Part shown: positions 1 through 5,807 of the stretch, one piece after another
Position numbering within the stretch: the stretch's first letter is position 1
Layout of the letters: every line of letters begins with the position of its first letter
Assembly (NCBI GenBank): GCA_023420745.1
Contig: JAEZVQ010000074.1
Coordinates: forward strand, 1-5,861
Source: Actinomycetes bacterium
GTDB lineage: Bacteria > Actinomycetota > Actinomycetes > Actinomycetales > Actinomycetaceae
Length of the DNA stretch: 5,861 nt
Direction of reading: 5' to 3'
Position numbers and translations under genes: made by a program
Notes under the pieces: model-generated
What the model was told of the DNA's origin: nothing
The model's database searches: none
The model's input: the letters and a program-made list of their open reading frames with translations, nothing else

Positions 1-450
1 ATTATGGGCGAGCCCAGTGAGGCGATGCGTCAGGTGCAGCGGATGCTCGACCTCGCTGACGTCATCAAGGTGTCCGACGAGGATATCGAGTGGCTGACCG
101 AAGGGCGTGACGTCGACACGGTCGCCACCGAGTGGGTCAACGCCGGGTGTGCGCTCGTCGTGGTGACGCGAGGTCCGCGCGGCGCTTCGGCAATTGCCGC
201 GACCGGGCGCGTCGACGTGCCGGCTGCCGCCGTCGAGGTCGTCGACACGGTTGGTGCAGGCGATTCCTTCATGGGCGCGCTGATCGACGCCCTGTGGTCG
301 GAAGATCTCCTCGGCGCTGAGCGTCGTCCCGCGCTCCACGCCATCACTACGGAGCAGATGGCACGCGTCCTCGAACGCTGCCGCGCCGTGTCGGCGGTGA
401 CGGTGTCACGCGCCGGCGCAAACCCGCCGTGGGCTCACGAACTTGCCTGA
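1..450 (+). CDS. PfkB-family carbohydrate kinase, C-terminal part (probable fructokinase)
   Basis: This is a partial gene. The reading frame is open from base 1 and the true start lies upstream of the window. It encodes a cytosolic ATP-dependent sugar kinase of the PfkB/ribokinase family. Counting from the first in-window Met (base 4), the PfkB signature DTVGAGDSF is at residues 81-89, and Asp87 (262-264) is the expected catalytic base of the GAGD anion-hole motif. The stretch [14 protein letters not shown] at about residues 19-31 resembles the helix and strand before the nucleotide site in bacterial fructokinases, and [10 protein letters not shown] at about 52-61 is the usual central strand and turn. 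The sugar-binding N-terminal lid is missing, so fructokinase is preferred over ribokinase or another sugar specificity only by resemblance. The stop codon TGA (448-450) lies inside the convergent xseB coding region, giving a 16-bp tail-to-tail overlap. Confidence 0.88.
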   Translation: MMGEPSEAMRQVQRMLDLADVIKVSDEDIEWLTEGRDVDTVATEWVNAGCALVVVTRGPRGASAIAATGRVDVPAAAVEVVDTVGAGDSFMGALIDALWSEDLLGAERRPALHAITTEQMARVLERCRAVSAVTVSRAGANPPWAHELA

Positions 451-668
451 GTATCGTCGGGCGTGGTGCGAGCCGCGAGTCGCGTTGAGGCTGCGGTGAG
501 GATCTCCTCGCAGCGTGTCGCCAGCGCTTCGCCACGCTCCCATAGGGTCAAGGTCTCTTCCAGCGGTGCTGACCCGGATTCGAGCTGGCGCACAATCGCG
601 ACGAGCTCGTCGCGTGCCCGCTCGTAAGGCAGCGTCGCGGGATCAGGCATCGGGGTGTGGTCACTCAT
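435..668 (-). CDS. xseB: Exodeoxyribonuclease VII small subunit
   Basis: This encodes the small subunit of ExoVII, a cytosolic nuclease that degrades single-stranded DNA from both ends into short oligonucleotides. Several XseB copies bind each XseA. From the ATG at 668 the product is 77 aa, the usual family length of about 60-90. The family pattern is clear: [18 protein letters not shown] near residues 16-33, then [23 protein letters not shown], a two-helix hairpin. A GTG at 675-677 overlaps the xseA stop (GTGA), but it abuts the Shine-Dalgarno GAGGAG. The ATG at 666-668 sits an ideal 8 nt downstream of that site, so I chose the ATG. The gap to xseA is then 5 bp, which indicates an operon and translational coupling. 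Identification is firm. The start is likely but not certain. Confidence 0.93.
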   Translation of the reverse strand: MSDHTPMPDPATLPYERARDELVAIVRQLESGSAPLEETLTLWERGEALATRCEEILTAASTRLAARTTPDDTQASS

Positions 669-673
669 TGCAG

Positions 674-2011
674 TCACTCCTCAGGTGATGTCGTGTGCTG
701 TGTCGTTGCATTTGCGCCGGGAGCGACGCTGTTCGTGCCAAAAACGGTGACGATCATCGATCCGCGAGCCAGTTGCGCTTCGAGGATCGCCCCTTTCGAC
801 ACCAGGCTGGCGTCGGTGAGAACCCCGACCCCCGGTGCCTTGAGAATCGAATAGCCGCGTTCCAAGGTGCCTTGTGGCGATACCGCCCGCAACGTGGCGC
901 TGAGCCCGGCAAGCGCCGAGGTTTCGGTGGCGAGGCGGTGGCGTACCGCATGTCGAATCGCGGTGGTCGCACGCTCCAGCCCGGTGAAGTGCGAGTCGAG
1001 AGAACGCTCGGGGTGGGCGAAGACGGGGCGTTCACGCAGTTGAGCAATCTGGTGGCGCTCCTGGTCGATCGTGCGTCGCACGGCGTGGCGCATCCGCTGG
1101 ACTGCGCCCGTCAGCCCCTCGCGTTCGTCAGCAACGTGAGGCACGATGGTTTTCGCCGCGTCAGTCGGTGTTGAGGCGCGGAAATCCGCGGCAAAATCGA
1201 CGAGCGGCGCGTCGCCTTCGTGCCCGATTGCCGACACGATCGGCGTGTGCGCCTCAGCGACACAGCGCACGATTGCCTCGTCAGAAAACGGCAGGAGATC
1301 TTCGACGGAGCCTCCGCCGCGCGCAATGACGATGACATCGACACGGTCGAGAGCGTCGAGTTCACGCACCGCGCCGGTGACGCCAGCCACTGCGCCGGCA
1401 CCCTGGACGAGCACCTCGCGCACCTCGAAACGCGCACCCGGCCAGCGCGCAGTGGCATTGACGATCACGTCATCTTTGGCTTTCGCGTTGCGACCGCACA
1501 CCAGCCCGATGGTGCGCGGCAGGAACGGCAGTGGCTTTTTCCTCGCCGAATCAAACAGTCCCTCGGCGGCGAGGCGCTGGCGCAGCATCTCAATCTGGGC
1601 AAGCAGATCACCAACACCGACGGGAAGAATCTCCTCGGCCTGGAGGTTGAGCCGCCCCGACCGCGTCCAAAATACAGGTTTGACGCGTGCGACGACACGC
1701 GCACCAGCGGCGAGCGTCGGCGGGGTTTTCGCCATCACCGACCCGAAAGCGGTGACGTCCATCGACACGTCTTCGTCGACGTCTCGCAGCGTGAAAAACG
1801 ACATTTGTGTCGCTCCGCGGCGATTGAACTGGACGATTTGCCCCTCCACCCACAGCGCGGACATCTTGTCCACGTAGGTCTTGATGTTGTGGCTGAGCAG
1901 GCGTAGCGGCCAGGGATTGTCACGAGTAGTTTCCCGCGCGAATCTGGCGGGAGGGCGAGGCTCGCCAGCGCTCGCGGAGGCCGATGGTGACGGTGGGGGA
2001 GTTGGTTCCAC
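674..2011 (-). CDS. xseA: Exodeoxyribonuclease VII large subunit
   Basis: This encodes the catalytic subunit of ExoVII, acting with XseB on single-stranded DNA in repair and recombination. The frame is open back to a GTG at 2050, with an ATG at 2038. I chose the GTG at 2011 (445 aa), which gives an N-terminal tail of normal length and has AGGAG and a possible -10 box just upstream, though the start is uncertain. A Pro/Ser/Ala-rich tail of about 30 residues precedes the OB-fold DNA-binding domain, which begins near [11 protein letters not shown] and continues with [13 protein letters not shown] (about residues 35-130). The catalytic domain follows, with KDDVI near 179-183, [10 protein letters not shown] near 230-239 and [10 protein letters not shown] near 263-272, matching the conserved Asp, Arg and His/Asp residues of XseA. 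The helical C-terminal part ends with the typical RGYSIL segment (about 385-390) and a short extra tail. It is divergent from ispH and followed by xseB. Confidence 0.93.
   Translation of the reverse strand: MEPTPPPSPSASASAGEPRPPARFARETTRDNPWPLRLLSHNIKTYVDKMSALWVEGQIVQFNRRGATQMSFFTLRDVDEDVSMDVTAFGSVMAKTPPTLAAGARVVARVKPVFWTRSGRLNLQAEEILPVGVGDLLAQIEMLRQRLAAEGLFDSARKKPLPFLPRTIGLVCGRNAKAKDDVIVNATARWPGARFEVREVLVQGAGAVAGVTGAVRELDALDRVDVIVIARGGGSVEDLLPFSDEAIVRCVAEAHTPIVSAIGHEGDAPLVDFAADFRASTPTDAAKTIVPHVADEREGLTGAVQRMRHAVRRTIDQERHQIAQLRERPVFAHPERSLDSHFTGLERATTAIRHAVRHRLATETSALAGLSATLRAVSPQGTLERGYSILKAPGVGVLTDASLVSKGAILEAQLARGSMIVTVFGTNSVAPGANATTQHTTSPEE
677..682 (-). promoter_or_regulatory. Ribosome binding site of xseB, inside the xseA 3' end
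   Basis: On the minus strand this reads GAGGAG, a good match to the anti-Shine-Dalgarno sequence, 8 nt before the ATG at 668. The same six bases are the last two Glu codons of xseA, directly followed by its TGA stop. Ribosomes finishing xseA therefore terminate on the xseB ribosome binding site, which would couple synthesis of the two ExoVII subunits. This site decides the xseB start: the overlapping GTG at 677 would have no spacing to it. Confidence 0.75.
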
Positions 2012-2091
2012 GCTCCTAGAGTGCCACACCCGTGCCATCGGGTGCCGCACTCACGGTCGTCGGTTGTGGACAGTCGCGGTCGAGGTGAGAC

Positions 2092-2120
2092 GCGACAGCA
2101 GCGGTGGTTGCCGATAGATT
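2092..2120 (+). promoter_or_regulatory. Putative ispH promoter (leaderless type)
   Basis: A -35-like GCGACA (2092-2097, matching the GACA of TTGACA) is separated by exactly 17 nt from a -10-like TAGATT (2115-2120, 4 of 6 bases of TATAAT). Transcription would start around 2127-2128, at the GTG taken as the ispH start, giving a transcript with little or no 5' leader. Both hexamers are imperfect. The support is their spacing and their position in the xseA/ispH divergent gap. Confidence 0.45.
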
Positions 2121-2127
2121 GGAGGGC

Positions 2128-3156
2128 GTGGAGAACACGACGACACCTCAGCCTGGCAAACGCATCCTCCTCGCAGCACCGCGCGGCTACTGCGCCGGCG
2201 TCGATCGCGCCGTCGATGCGGTAGAAAAAGCCCTCGACCTCTATGGTCCGCCGATCTATGTGCGAAAAGAAATCGTCCATAACCGCTACGTCGTTGATAC
2301 CTTGAGCCAGCGGGGCGCGATTTTTGTCAACGACACTTCTGAGGTGCCGCGCGGTGCACGCGTGGTGTTCTCCGCGCATGGCGTGTCCCCACAGGTTCAC
2401 GAGGAGGCGCGTGAGCGTGGATTGTCAACGATTGACGCCACCTGCCCGCTGGTGACAAAAGTCCACAAGGAAGCGGTGCGTTTTGCTCAAGCCGACTGCG
2501 ACATCATCCTCGTAGGGCATCAGGGGCACGAGGAAGTTGAGGGCACCTACGGCGAAGCGCCGAACCACATCCAGGTTGTCGGCACCCCCGACGAGGTCGA
2601 CACCCTGGAGGTGCGTGACCCGAATAAGGTGGTGTGGCTGTCGCAGACCACGCTGTCGGTTGACGAAACCGAGGAAACTGTAGCGCGACTGCGTGAGCGT
2701 TTCCCTCAACTCATCGACCCGCCGTCGGACGACATCTGCTACGCCACGCAGAACCGTCAGGAAGTCGTCAAAACTATCGCCCCCGAAGTGGACGTGATGA
2801 TCGTCGTTGGGTCGGCGAACTCGTCAAACTCGGTTCGTCTGGTCGAGGTCGCGCTCGAAGCGGGAGCCGGTGCCGCCTACCGCATCGACTATGCCGACGA
2901 GATTGACGACGCGTGGCTTGAAGGTGTCACCACCGTGGGCTTGACGTCGGGAGCATCGGTGCCCGACATCCTCGTGCGCGATGTCATCGCGGCTCTCAAG
3001 ACGCGCGGTTTCCCCGACGCTGAGGAGGTGCGCACCCGCACCGAGACGATCACTTTTGCCCTGCCGCGCAACCTCCGTGCCGCCCTCAAAGACCACGGCG
3101 CCGACAATGCTGATGGGAGCGGGCGCCGCCAGCCCGGTCCGAATCACACGTGCTAG
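2128..3156 (+). CDS. ispH: 4-hydroxy-3-methylbut-2-enyl diphosphate reductase (IspH/LytB)
   Basis: IspH catalyses the last MEP-pathway step, reducing HMBPP to IPP and DMAPP with a [4Fe-4S] cluster in the cytosol. From GTG 2128 the product is 342 aa, close to the family norm. The three cluster cysteines are present: Cys22 in [12 protein letters not shown], Cys106 in [10 protein letters not shown] and Cys204 in [10 protein letters not shown]. Substrate-site residues are also visible: His51 in EIVHN, His84 in SAHGVSP, His134 and Glu136 in [11 protein letters not shown], the TT of [10 protein letters not shown] (174-175), NSSNS (231-235) and TSGAS (273-277). The frame extends upstream to GTG 2104, but homology begins at about residue 10 and a -10-like box precedes 2128, so I prefer 2128. 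GGAGGG at 2121-2126 is too close to act as a normal ribosome binding site for it. The C-terminal tail after about residue 325 is Gly/Arg/Pro-rich and not conserved. The gene is divergent from xseA and convergent with the arginase-family gene. Confidence 0.96.
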   Translation: MENTTTPQPGKRILLAAPRGYCAGVDRAVDAVEKALDLYGPPIYVRKEIVHNRYVVDTLSQRGAIFVNDTSEVPRGARVVFSAHGVSPQVHEEARERGLSTIDATCPLVTKVHKEAVRFAQADCDIILVGHQGHEEVEGTYGEAPNHIQVVGTPDEVDTLEVRDPNKVVWLSQTTLSVDETEETVARLRERFPQLIDPPSDDICYATQNRQEVVKTIAPEVDVMIVVGSANSSNSVRLVEVALEAGAGAAYRIDYADEIDDAWLEGVTTVGLTSGASVPDILVRDVIAALKTRGFPDAEEVRTRTETITFALPRNLRAALKDHGADNADGSGRRQPGPNHTC

Positions 3157-3174
3157 GCGCGAGAAAACACGCCT
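3155..3174. terminator. Possible weak bidirectional terminator between ispH and the arginase-family gene
   Basis: In the 28-bp gap between two convergent genes, AGGCG (3155-3159) and CGCCT (3170-3174) are inverted repeats around an A-rich 10-nt loop. The + strand stem is followed by only a few T residues, and the ispH stop overlaps its first bases. Location favours a terminator, but the 5-bp stem and short T run make this weak. Confidence 0.3.
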
Positions 3175-3184
3175 TTCGTACGGG

Positions 3185-4066
3185 TTATTTCTTGTCGTGA
3201 ATCGCAGCGACGAAACGTTCGAGGAGTCGCCCGGCAAGATTAAGGGTGCGATCATCACGGTCGAGCGTGGGATTGAACTCGACGAGGTCAAGTGAGGGGA
3301 TGCGGTCGATGTGCGCGCACAGGTAGTCACAGATCGCCATCGCTTCGTCTTCACTTAACCCGTCTACCTCGGGCACGGATACGCCGGGGGCAACCTCGGG
3401 GTCGATCACGTCGAGATCGTAGGAGATGTGGATCCCGCTCGTCCCGCGACCGGCAATCGCGAACGCTTCATCCATCACCTCGGCCACACCGCGGCGGTGC
3501 ACTTCTTCGGTGCGGATGATGGTGACGCCAGCGTCACGAAGGTTGTCGATCTCACCTTCGTCAATACTGCGCGCGCCGACGACGACCGCATTGGTCGGGT
3601 CGAGTGTTGCCCCGTCGTGGAAGGTGCGCATCGCCGCGTTGTCGTAGCCGGTGACAGTAGCGAGTGGCAGACCGTGAATATTGCCCGAGGTCGTCGTTGC
3701 GAACGTGTGGTAGGCGGGGTGCGCATCGACCCAAATCACACCGATAGGCGCGTGGGATGACGAGGCGGCCAGCACGCTCGCCACTCCGAGGGCATGGTCG
3801 CCGCCGAGCGTCAACGGGAAGTACCCGGACGCGATCGCCTCACGCAGCATCCGGTACAGCGACGCGTTGTAGTCGAGGACCGCCGTTTCGTTCTTGCGCA
3901 GGTCGGCGGGGTCAACACTTTTGACAATCGAGGGATCACGTTCGAGGATCGCGTGTTCCTCAGCGGTGAGGAAATCGAAGGAATCGAAGAGACGTGCGGG
4001 TCCGTGCTGTACGCCGTCGACGTGGAGTCCGAGGTCGGTAGCGGCGCCGGCAATGAATGGTTTCAT
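3185..4066 (-). CDS. Arginase-family ureohydrolase with an altered metal site
   Basis: The 293-aa product has normal arginase length and fold motifs. Arginases are cytosolic binuclear Mn enzymes that split arginine into ornithine and urea. The N-terminal GAATDLG, GGDHAL (His91), WVDAH (Asp114, His116), TTTSGNIHG (Ser127, Asn129, His131), SYDLDVIDP (Asp217, Asp219) and EFNPTLD (Glu263) align without gaps in the key region with human arginase I His101, Asp124, His126, Ser137, Asn139, His141, Asp232, Asp234 and Glu277. The TTTSGN loop binds the amino-acid end of arginine, favouring arginase over agmatinase. The oddity is DAHPAYH: the metal ligand Asp of DAHxD (human Asp128) is Ala118 (codon 3713-3715) and the substrate-loop Asn130 is His120. 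The Ser normally after GGDH is Ala92. Activity may be lowered, rebuilt with His120, or changed. The start is ATG 4066; the nearest Shine-Dalgarno-like AAAGG is 12 nt away and weak. The gene is divergent from the MurE-like ligase. Confidence 0.85.
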   Translation of the reverse strand: MKPFIAGAATDLGLHVDGVQHGPARLFDSFDFLTAEEHAILERDPSIVKSVDPADLRKNETAVLDYNASLYRMLREAIASGYFPLTLGGDHALGVASVLAASSSHAPIGVIWVDAHPAYHTFATTTSGNIHGLPLATVTGYDNAAMRTFHDGATLDPTNAVVVGARSIDEGEIDNLRDAGVTIIRTEEVHRRGVAEVMDEAFAIAGRGTSGIHISYDLDVIDPEVAPGVSVPEVDGLSEDEAMAICDYLCAHIDRIPSLDLVEFNPTLDRDDRTLNLAGRLLERFVAAIHDKK

Positions 4067-4094
4067 GAGGTGTGGATGCCTTTCGCTGTGTTGT

Positions 4095-4118
4095 TGGGGG
4101 AGTTCGGGGAACCCCCTA
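4095..4118. promoter_or_regulatory. Strong hairpin in the arginase/Mur ligase divergent spacer
   Basis: GGGG (4097-4100) plus GTTC (4102-4105) pairs with GAAC (4109-4112) plus CCCC (4113-4116), with one bulged A (4101), a GGG loop and two further weak pairs outside. It lies 29-52 nt upstream of the arginase-family start, so it could be a 5'-leader structure of that mRNA or a DNA palindrome bound by a regulator. There is no gene on the + strand upstream for it to terminate. Confidence 0.45.
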
Positions 4119-4159
4119 TTCCACGAGCAGTGCTCGAGGATGACGGATTCTCACTATCG

Positions 4160-4165
4160 TAGAAT
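4160..4165 (+). promoter_or_regulatory. Putative -10 element for the MurE-like gene
   Basis: TAGAAT matches five of six bases of the TATAAT consensus and lies 81 nt before the ATG at 4247. No convincing -35 hexamer is visible at 16-18 nt spacing. If used, the transcript would begin near 4172 and carry a leader of about 75 nt that contains the inverted repeat at 4174-4196. Confidence 0.4.
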
Positions 4166-4173
4166 GAACGCCG

Positions 4174-4196
4174 GTGGGAGCTTCGGGTGATCCCAC
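4174..4196 (+). repeat. Inverted repeat in the MurE-like gene leader
   Basis: GTGGGA (4174-4179) and TCCCAC (4191-4196) form a perfect 6-bp stem with an 11-nt loop, extendable by one G-T pair. The left arm, extended as GGTGGG (4173-4178), can alternatively pair with CCCACC (4208-4213). It sits just downstream of the putative transcription start and about 50 nt before the start codon. It could be a leader control element or an operator. It matches no riboswitch class that I recognise. Confidence 0.4.
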
Positions 4197-4234
4197 TTCG
4201 TGAACCCCCCACCACCTCAGCCAGCCAGCGAAGC

Positions 4235-4239
4235 GGAGG
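4235..4239 (+). promoter_or_regulatory. Ribosome binding site of the MurE-like gene
   Basis: GGAGG lies 7 nt before the ATG at 4247, an ideal spacing. It fixes the start at 4247, with 4250 as a second adjacent ATG, rather than at the GTG at 4187, which has no such site and would add 20 residues that do not look conserved. Confidence 0.8.
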
Positions 4240-4246
4240 CGACGAC

Positions 4247-5704
4247 ATGATGAAGCCGAAGAAGCTCACGGCACTCTATCCGGACGCTGACAGTAGCGTC
4301 GAGATCACGGGGATTTCCACGAATTCCCGCGAGTGCCACGACGGCTCACTGTTCGTATGTACCCGCGGTGCAACCGCTGACCGGCACGAGTTCATCGCGG
4401 ACGCGGTGGCGCACGGTGCCGTGGCCGTGGTGGTGTCGCGCGAGGTTGAGGATCCCGGCGTGCCGGTGGTGCGAGTTGAGGATACGAACGCCGAACTCGC
4501 TGCCCTGTCGCGGCGATTCACCGATAACCCCGATGAAGAACTCAGCGTCATCGGTGTCACGGGCACTGACGGGAAAACCTCGACCGCGACGATTATTCAA
4601 GCCCTGATGGGGGATGACCGCTGCGGATACATTGGAACCAACGGGCGGTCGTGTCGCGGGTTCCACGGCGACAACCCCAACACCACCCCCGCCGTCGACC
4701 GGCTTTACCCGTATTTCCGGGAATTCCTCGACCACGGGTGCGACACGGTGGCGATGGAAGCCAGCTCCGAGGGGTTCTATTTCGGTCGCCTCGACACGGT
4801 GACTTTCGACATCAGCGTCTACACCAACATCACCTCGGAACATATGAACGTCCACCGCACGTTCGACAACTATTTCGCGTGCAAAATGCGACTATTTGAG
4901 CAGACCCGCACCGACGGTTGGTGTGTGCTCAACCATGACGACCCGCATTATCACCGCGTTGTTGAACATTGTGCCGGTCAGGTCGTGTCTTACGGTCGCC
5001 ACCCCGACGCGACGCTGCGCATCGTGAGGGTTGAGCTGTCGATTGCCGGCACCGCAATTGATTTTGACTATCGAGGCCACCGATTCCACGTTGATAGTCC
5101 ACTGCTGGGCGACTTCAACGTGTCTAACCTCGCTGCCGCTGTCCTCGCGGTGCTCTGCGCTGGAGTGCCGCTTGACGAGGCTCTCGCCCGGATCCCCGCG
5201 ATTGCTATCCCCGGGCGTCTCGACATGATCGACACCGGCAGCGACTATGCGGTGATGGTGGACTATGCGCACACCCCGAACGGCATCTCCCAGTTGCTGA
5301 CCTTTGTTGCTGGGCTCCGCCCGCACCGCACCATTGTGGTGATCGGTCAAGCGGGGGAGCGGGACGCGACGAAACGCTCAACCGTCGGTGAAGTCGTCCT
5401 CGATCACGCCGACTACGCGATTTTCACTGCGGAAGATCCGCGTGGCGAGGATCCGGCAGCAATCTGTGAGGACATTGTGGCAACCCGGTGCGATACCCAT
5501 TCGAATTACGAAATCGTCCTCGATCGTCGCCAGGCCACTCGCCGCGCCATCGACATGGCACAGTCTGGCGATATTGTATTGATTCTTGGAAAAGGTGCCG
5601 AGAACTATCAGAAGATGTCGTACGGAACCATCCACTATTCCGATGTTGAGGAAGCCGAGGCGGCGATTGCCCGCCGTCGCGAACGCGAGGTCTCGTCACG
5701 ATAG
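4247..5704 (+). CDS. MurE-like Mur ligase (UDP-N-acetylmuramoyl-tripeptide synthetase family)
   Basis: The 485-aa product has the three Mur ligase domains: N-terminal substrate domain (about 1-98, with STNSRE at 24-29), central ATPase domain (P-loop TGTDGKTS, 105-112) and C-terminal amino-acid domain (from about 325). Mur ligases join an amino acid to a UDP-MurNAc-peptide using ATP; MurE adds the third residue. All seven residues invariant in the superfamily are present: Lys110, Glu171, His199, Asn291, Asn294, Arg324 and Asp339, plus Lys213 (carbamylated in MurE). NTTP at 146-149 fits MurE substrate binding. Departures from typical MurE are SSE for SSH (171-175), SEHMNVH for a DHLDxH type, GKGAE for GKGHE (448-452) and EDPR (396-399) where Dap-adding enzymes have DNPR. 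It may be the housekeeping MurE with Lys, Orn or another specificity, or a paralogue. No other mur genes flank it. It is divergent from the arginase-family gene. Confidence 0.87.
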   Translation: MMKPKKLTALYPDADSSVEITGISTNSRECHDGSLFVCTRGATADRHEFIADAVAHGAVAVVVSREVEDPGVPVVRVEDTNAELAALSRRFTDNPDEELSVIGVTGTDGKTSTATIIQALMGDDRCGYIGTNGRSCRGFHGDNPNTTPAVDRLYPYFREFLDHGCDTVAMEASSEGFYFGRLDTVTFDISVYTNITSEHMNVHRTFDNYFACKMRLFEQTRTDGWCVLNHDDPHYHRVVEHCAGQVVSYGRHPDATLRIVRVELSIAGTAIDFDYRGHRFHVDSPLLGDFNVSNLAAAVLAVLCAGVPLDEALARIPAIAIPGRLDMIDTGSDYAVMVDYAHTPNGISQLLTFVAGLRPHRTIVVIGQAGERDATKRSTVGEVVLDHADYAIFTAEDPRGEDPAAICEDIVATRCDTHSNYEIVLDRRQATRRAIDMAQSGDIVLILGKGAENYQKMSYGTIHYSDVEEAEAAIARRREREVSSR

Positions 5705-5712
5705 CGGTGCCA

Positions 5713-5729
5713 ACACCTCGCGCGGGTGT
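5713..5729 (+). terminator. Possible weak hairpin after the MurE-like gene
   Basis: ACACC (5713-5717) and GGTGT (5725-5729) are inverted repeats, extendable by a T-G pair, beginning 8 nt after the stop codon. No T-tract follows, so intrinsic termination is doubtful. The position just after the gene is the main argument. Confidence 0.25.
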
Positions 5730-5795
5730 GCGTGGATTCGCCCATGCAACGCAGGAGGAGTACTGAGGAAGGTGCGCTGAGCGGTCGGGGGCGCC

Positions 5796-5801
5796 TACAC
5801 T
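5796..5801 (+). promoter_or_regulatory. Putative -10 element of ychF (leaderless start)
   Basis: TACACT fits the TAnnnT pattern (4 of 6 bases of TATAAT) and ends 6 nt before the GTG start at 5808. That places the transcription start at or within a base or two of the start codon. No clear -35 element is visible, and no Shine-Dalgarno site has useful spacing to 5808. Confidence 0.5.
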
Positions 5802-5807
5802 GGGGGC

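Noticed and set aside
1146..1906. Two long overlapping + strand open frames (243 and 228 codons) antisense to xseA.
   Set aside because: They lie wholly opposite a clear xseA, have Arg/Ser/Thr-rich low-complexity translations with no recognisable motif, lack good ribosome binding sites, and are expected from GC-rich codon bias.
2019..2027. GAGTGCCAC resembling half of a CIRCE (HrcA) operator.
   Set aside because: No inverted partner at the 9-nt spacing, and neither flanking gene is a chaperone gene.
1735..2400. A 221-codon minus-strand open frame across the ispH 5' end and the xseA start.
   Set aside because: It shadows both ispH and xseA in another frame, spans the divergent spacer, and shows no protein family features.
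2824..3354. A 176-codon minus-strand open frame crossing the ispH/arginase junction.
   Set aside because: It overlaps the conserved 3' ends of both real genes and shows no family motif.
3185..4066. Agmatinase or formimidoylglutamase as the identity of the ureohydrolase.
   Set aside because: The TTTSGNIHG loop and EFNP segment line up with arginases that bind the amino-acid end of arginine; agmatinases lack this loop. The altered metal site still leaves the true substrate open.
4187..4246. A 20-residue upstream extension of the MurE-like protein from GTG 4187.
   Set aside because: The extension lies in a leader with an inverted repeat, has no ribosome binding site, and a perfect GGAGG is spaced 7 nt before ATG 4247.
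5391..5530. A short direct repeat GTCCTCGATC within the MurE-like gene (near 5396 and 5516).
   Set aside because: Both copies encode ordinary Val-Leu-Asp coding sequence in a codon-biased gene; ten bases by chance is not notable.
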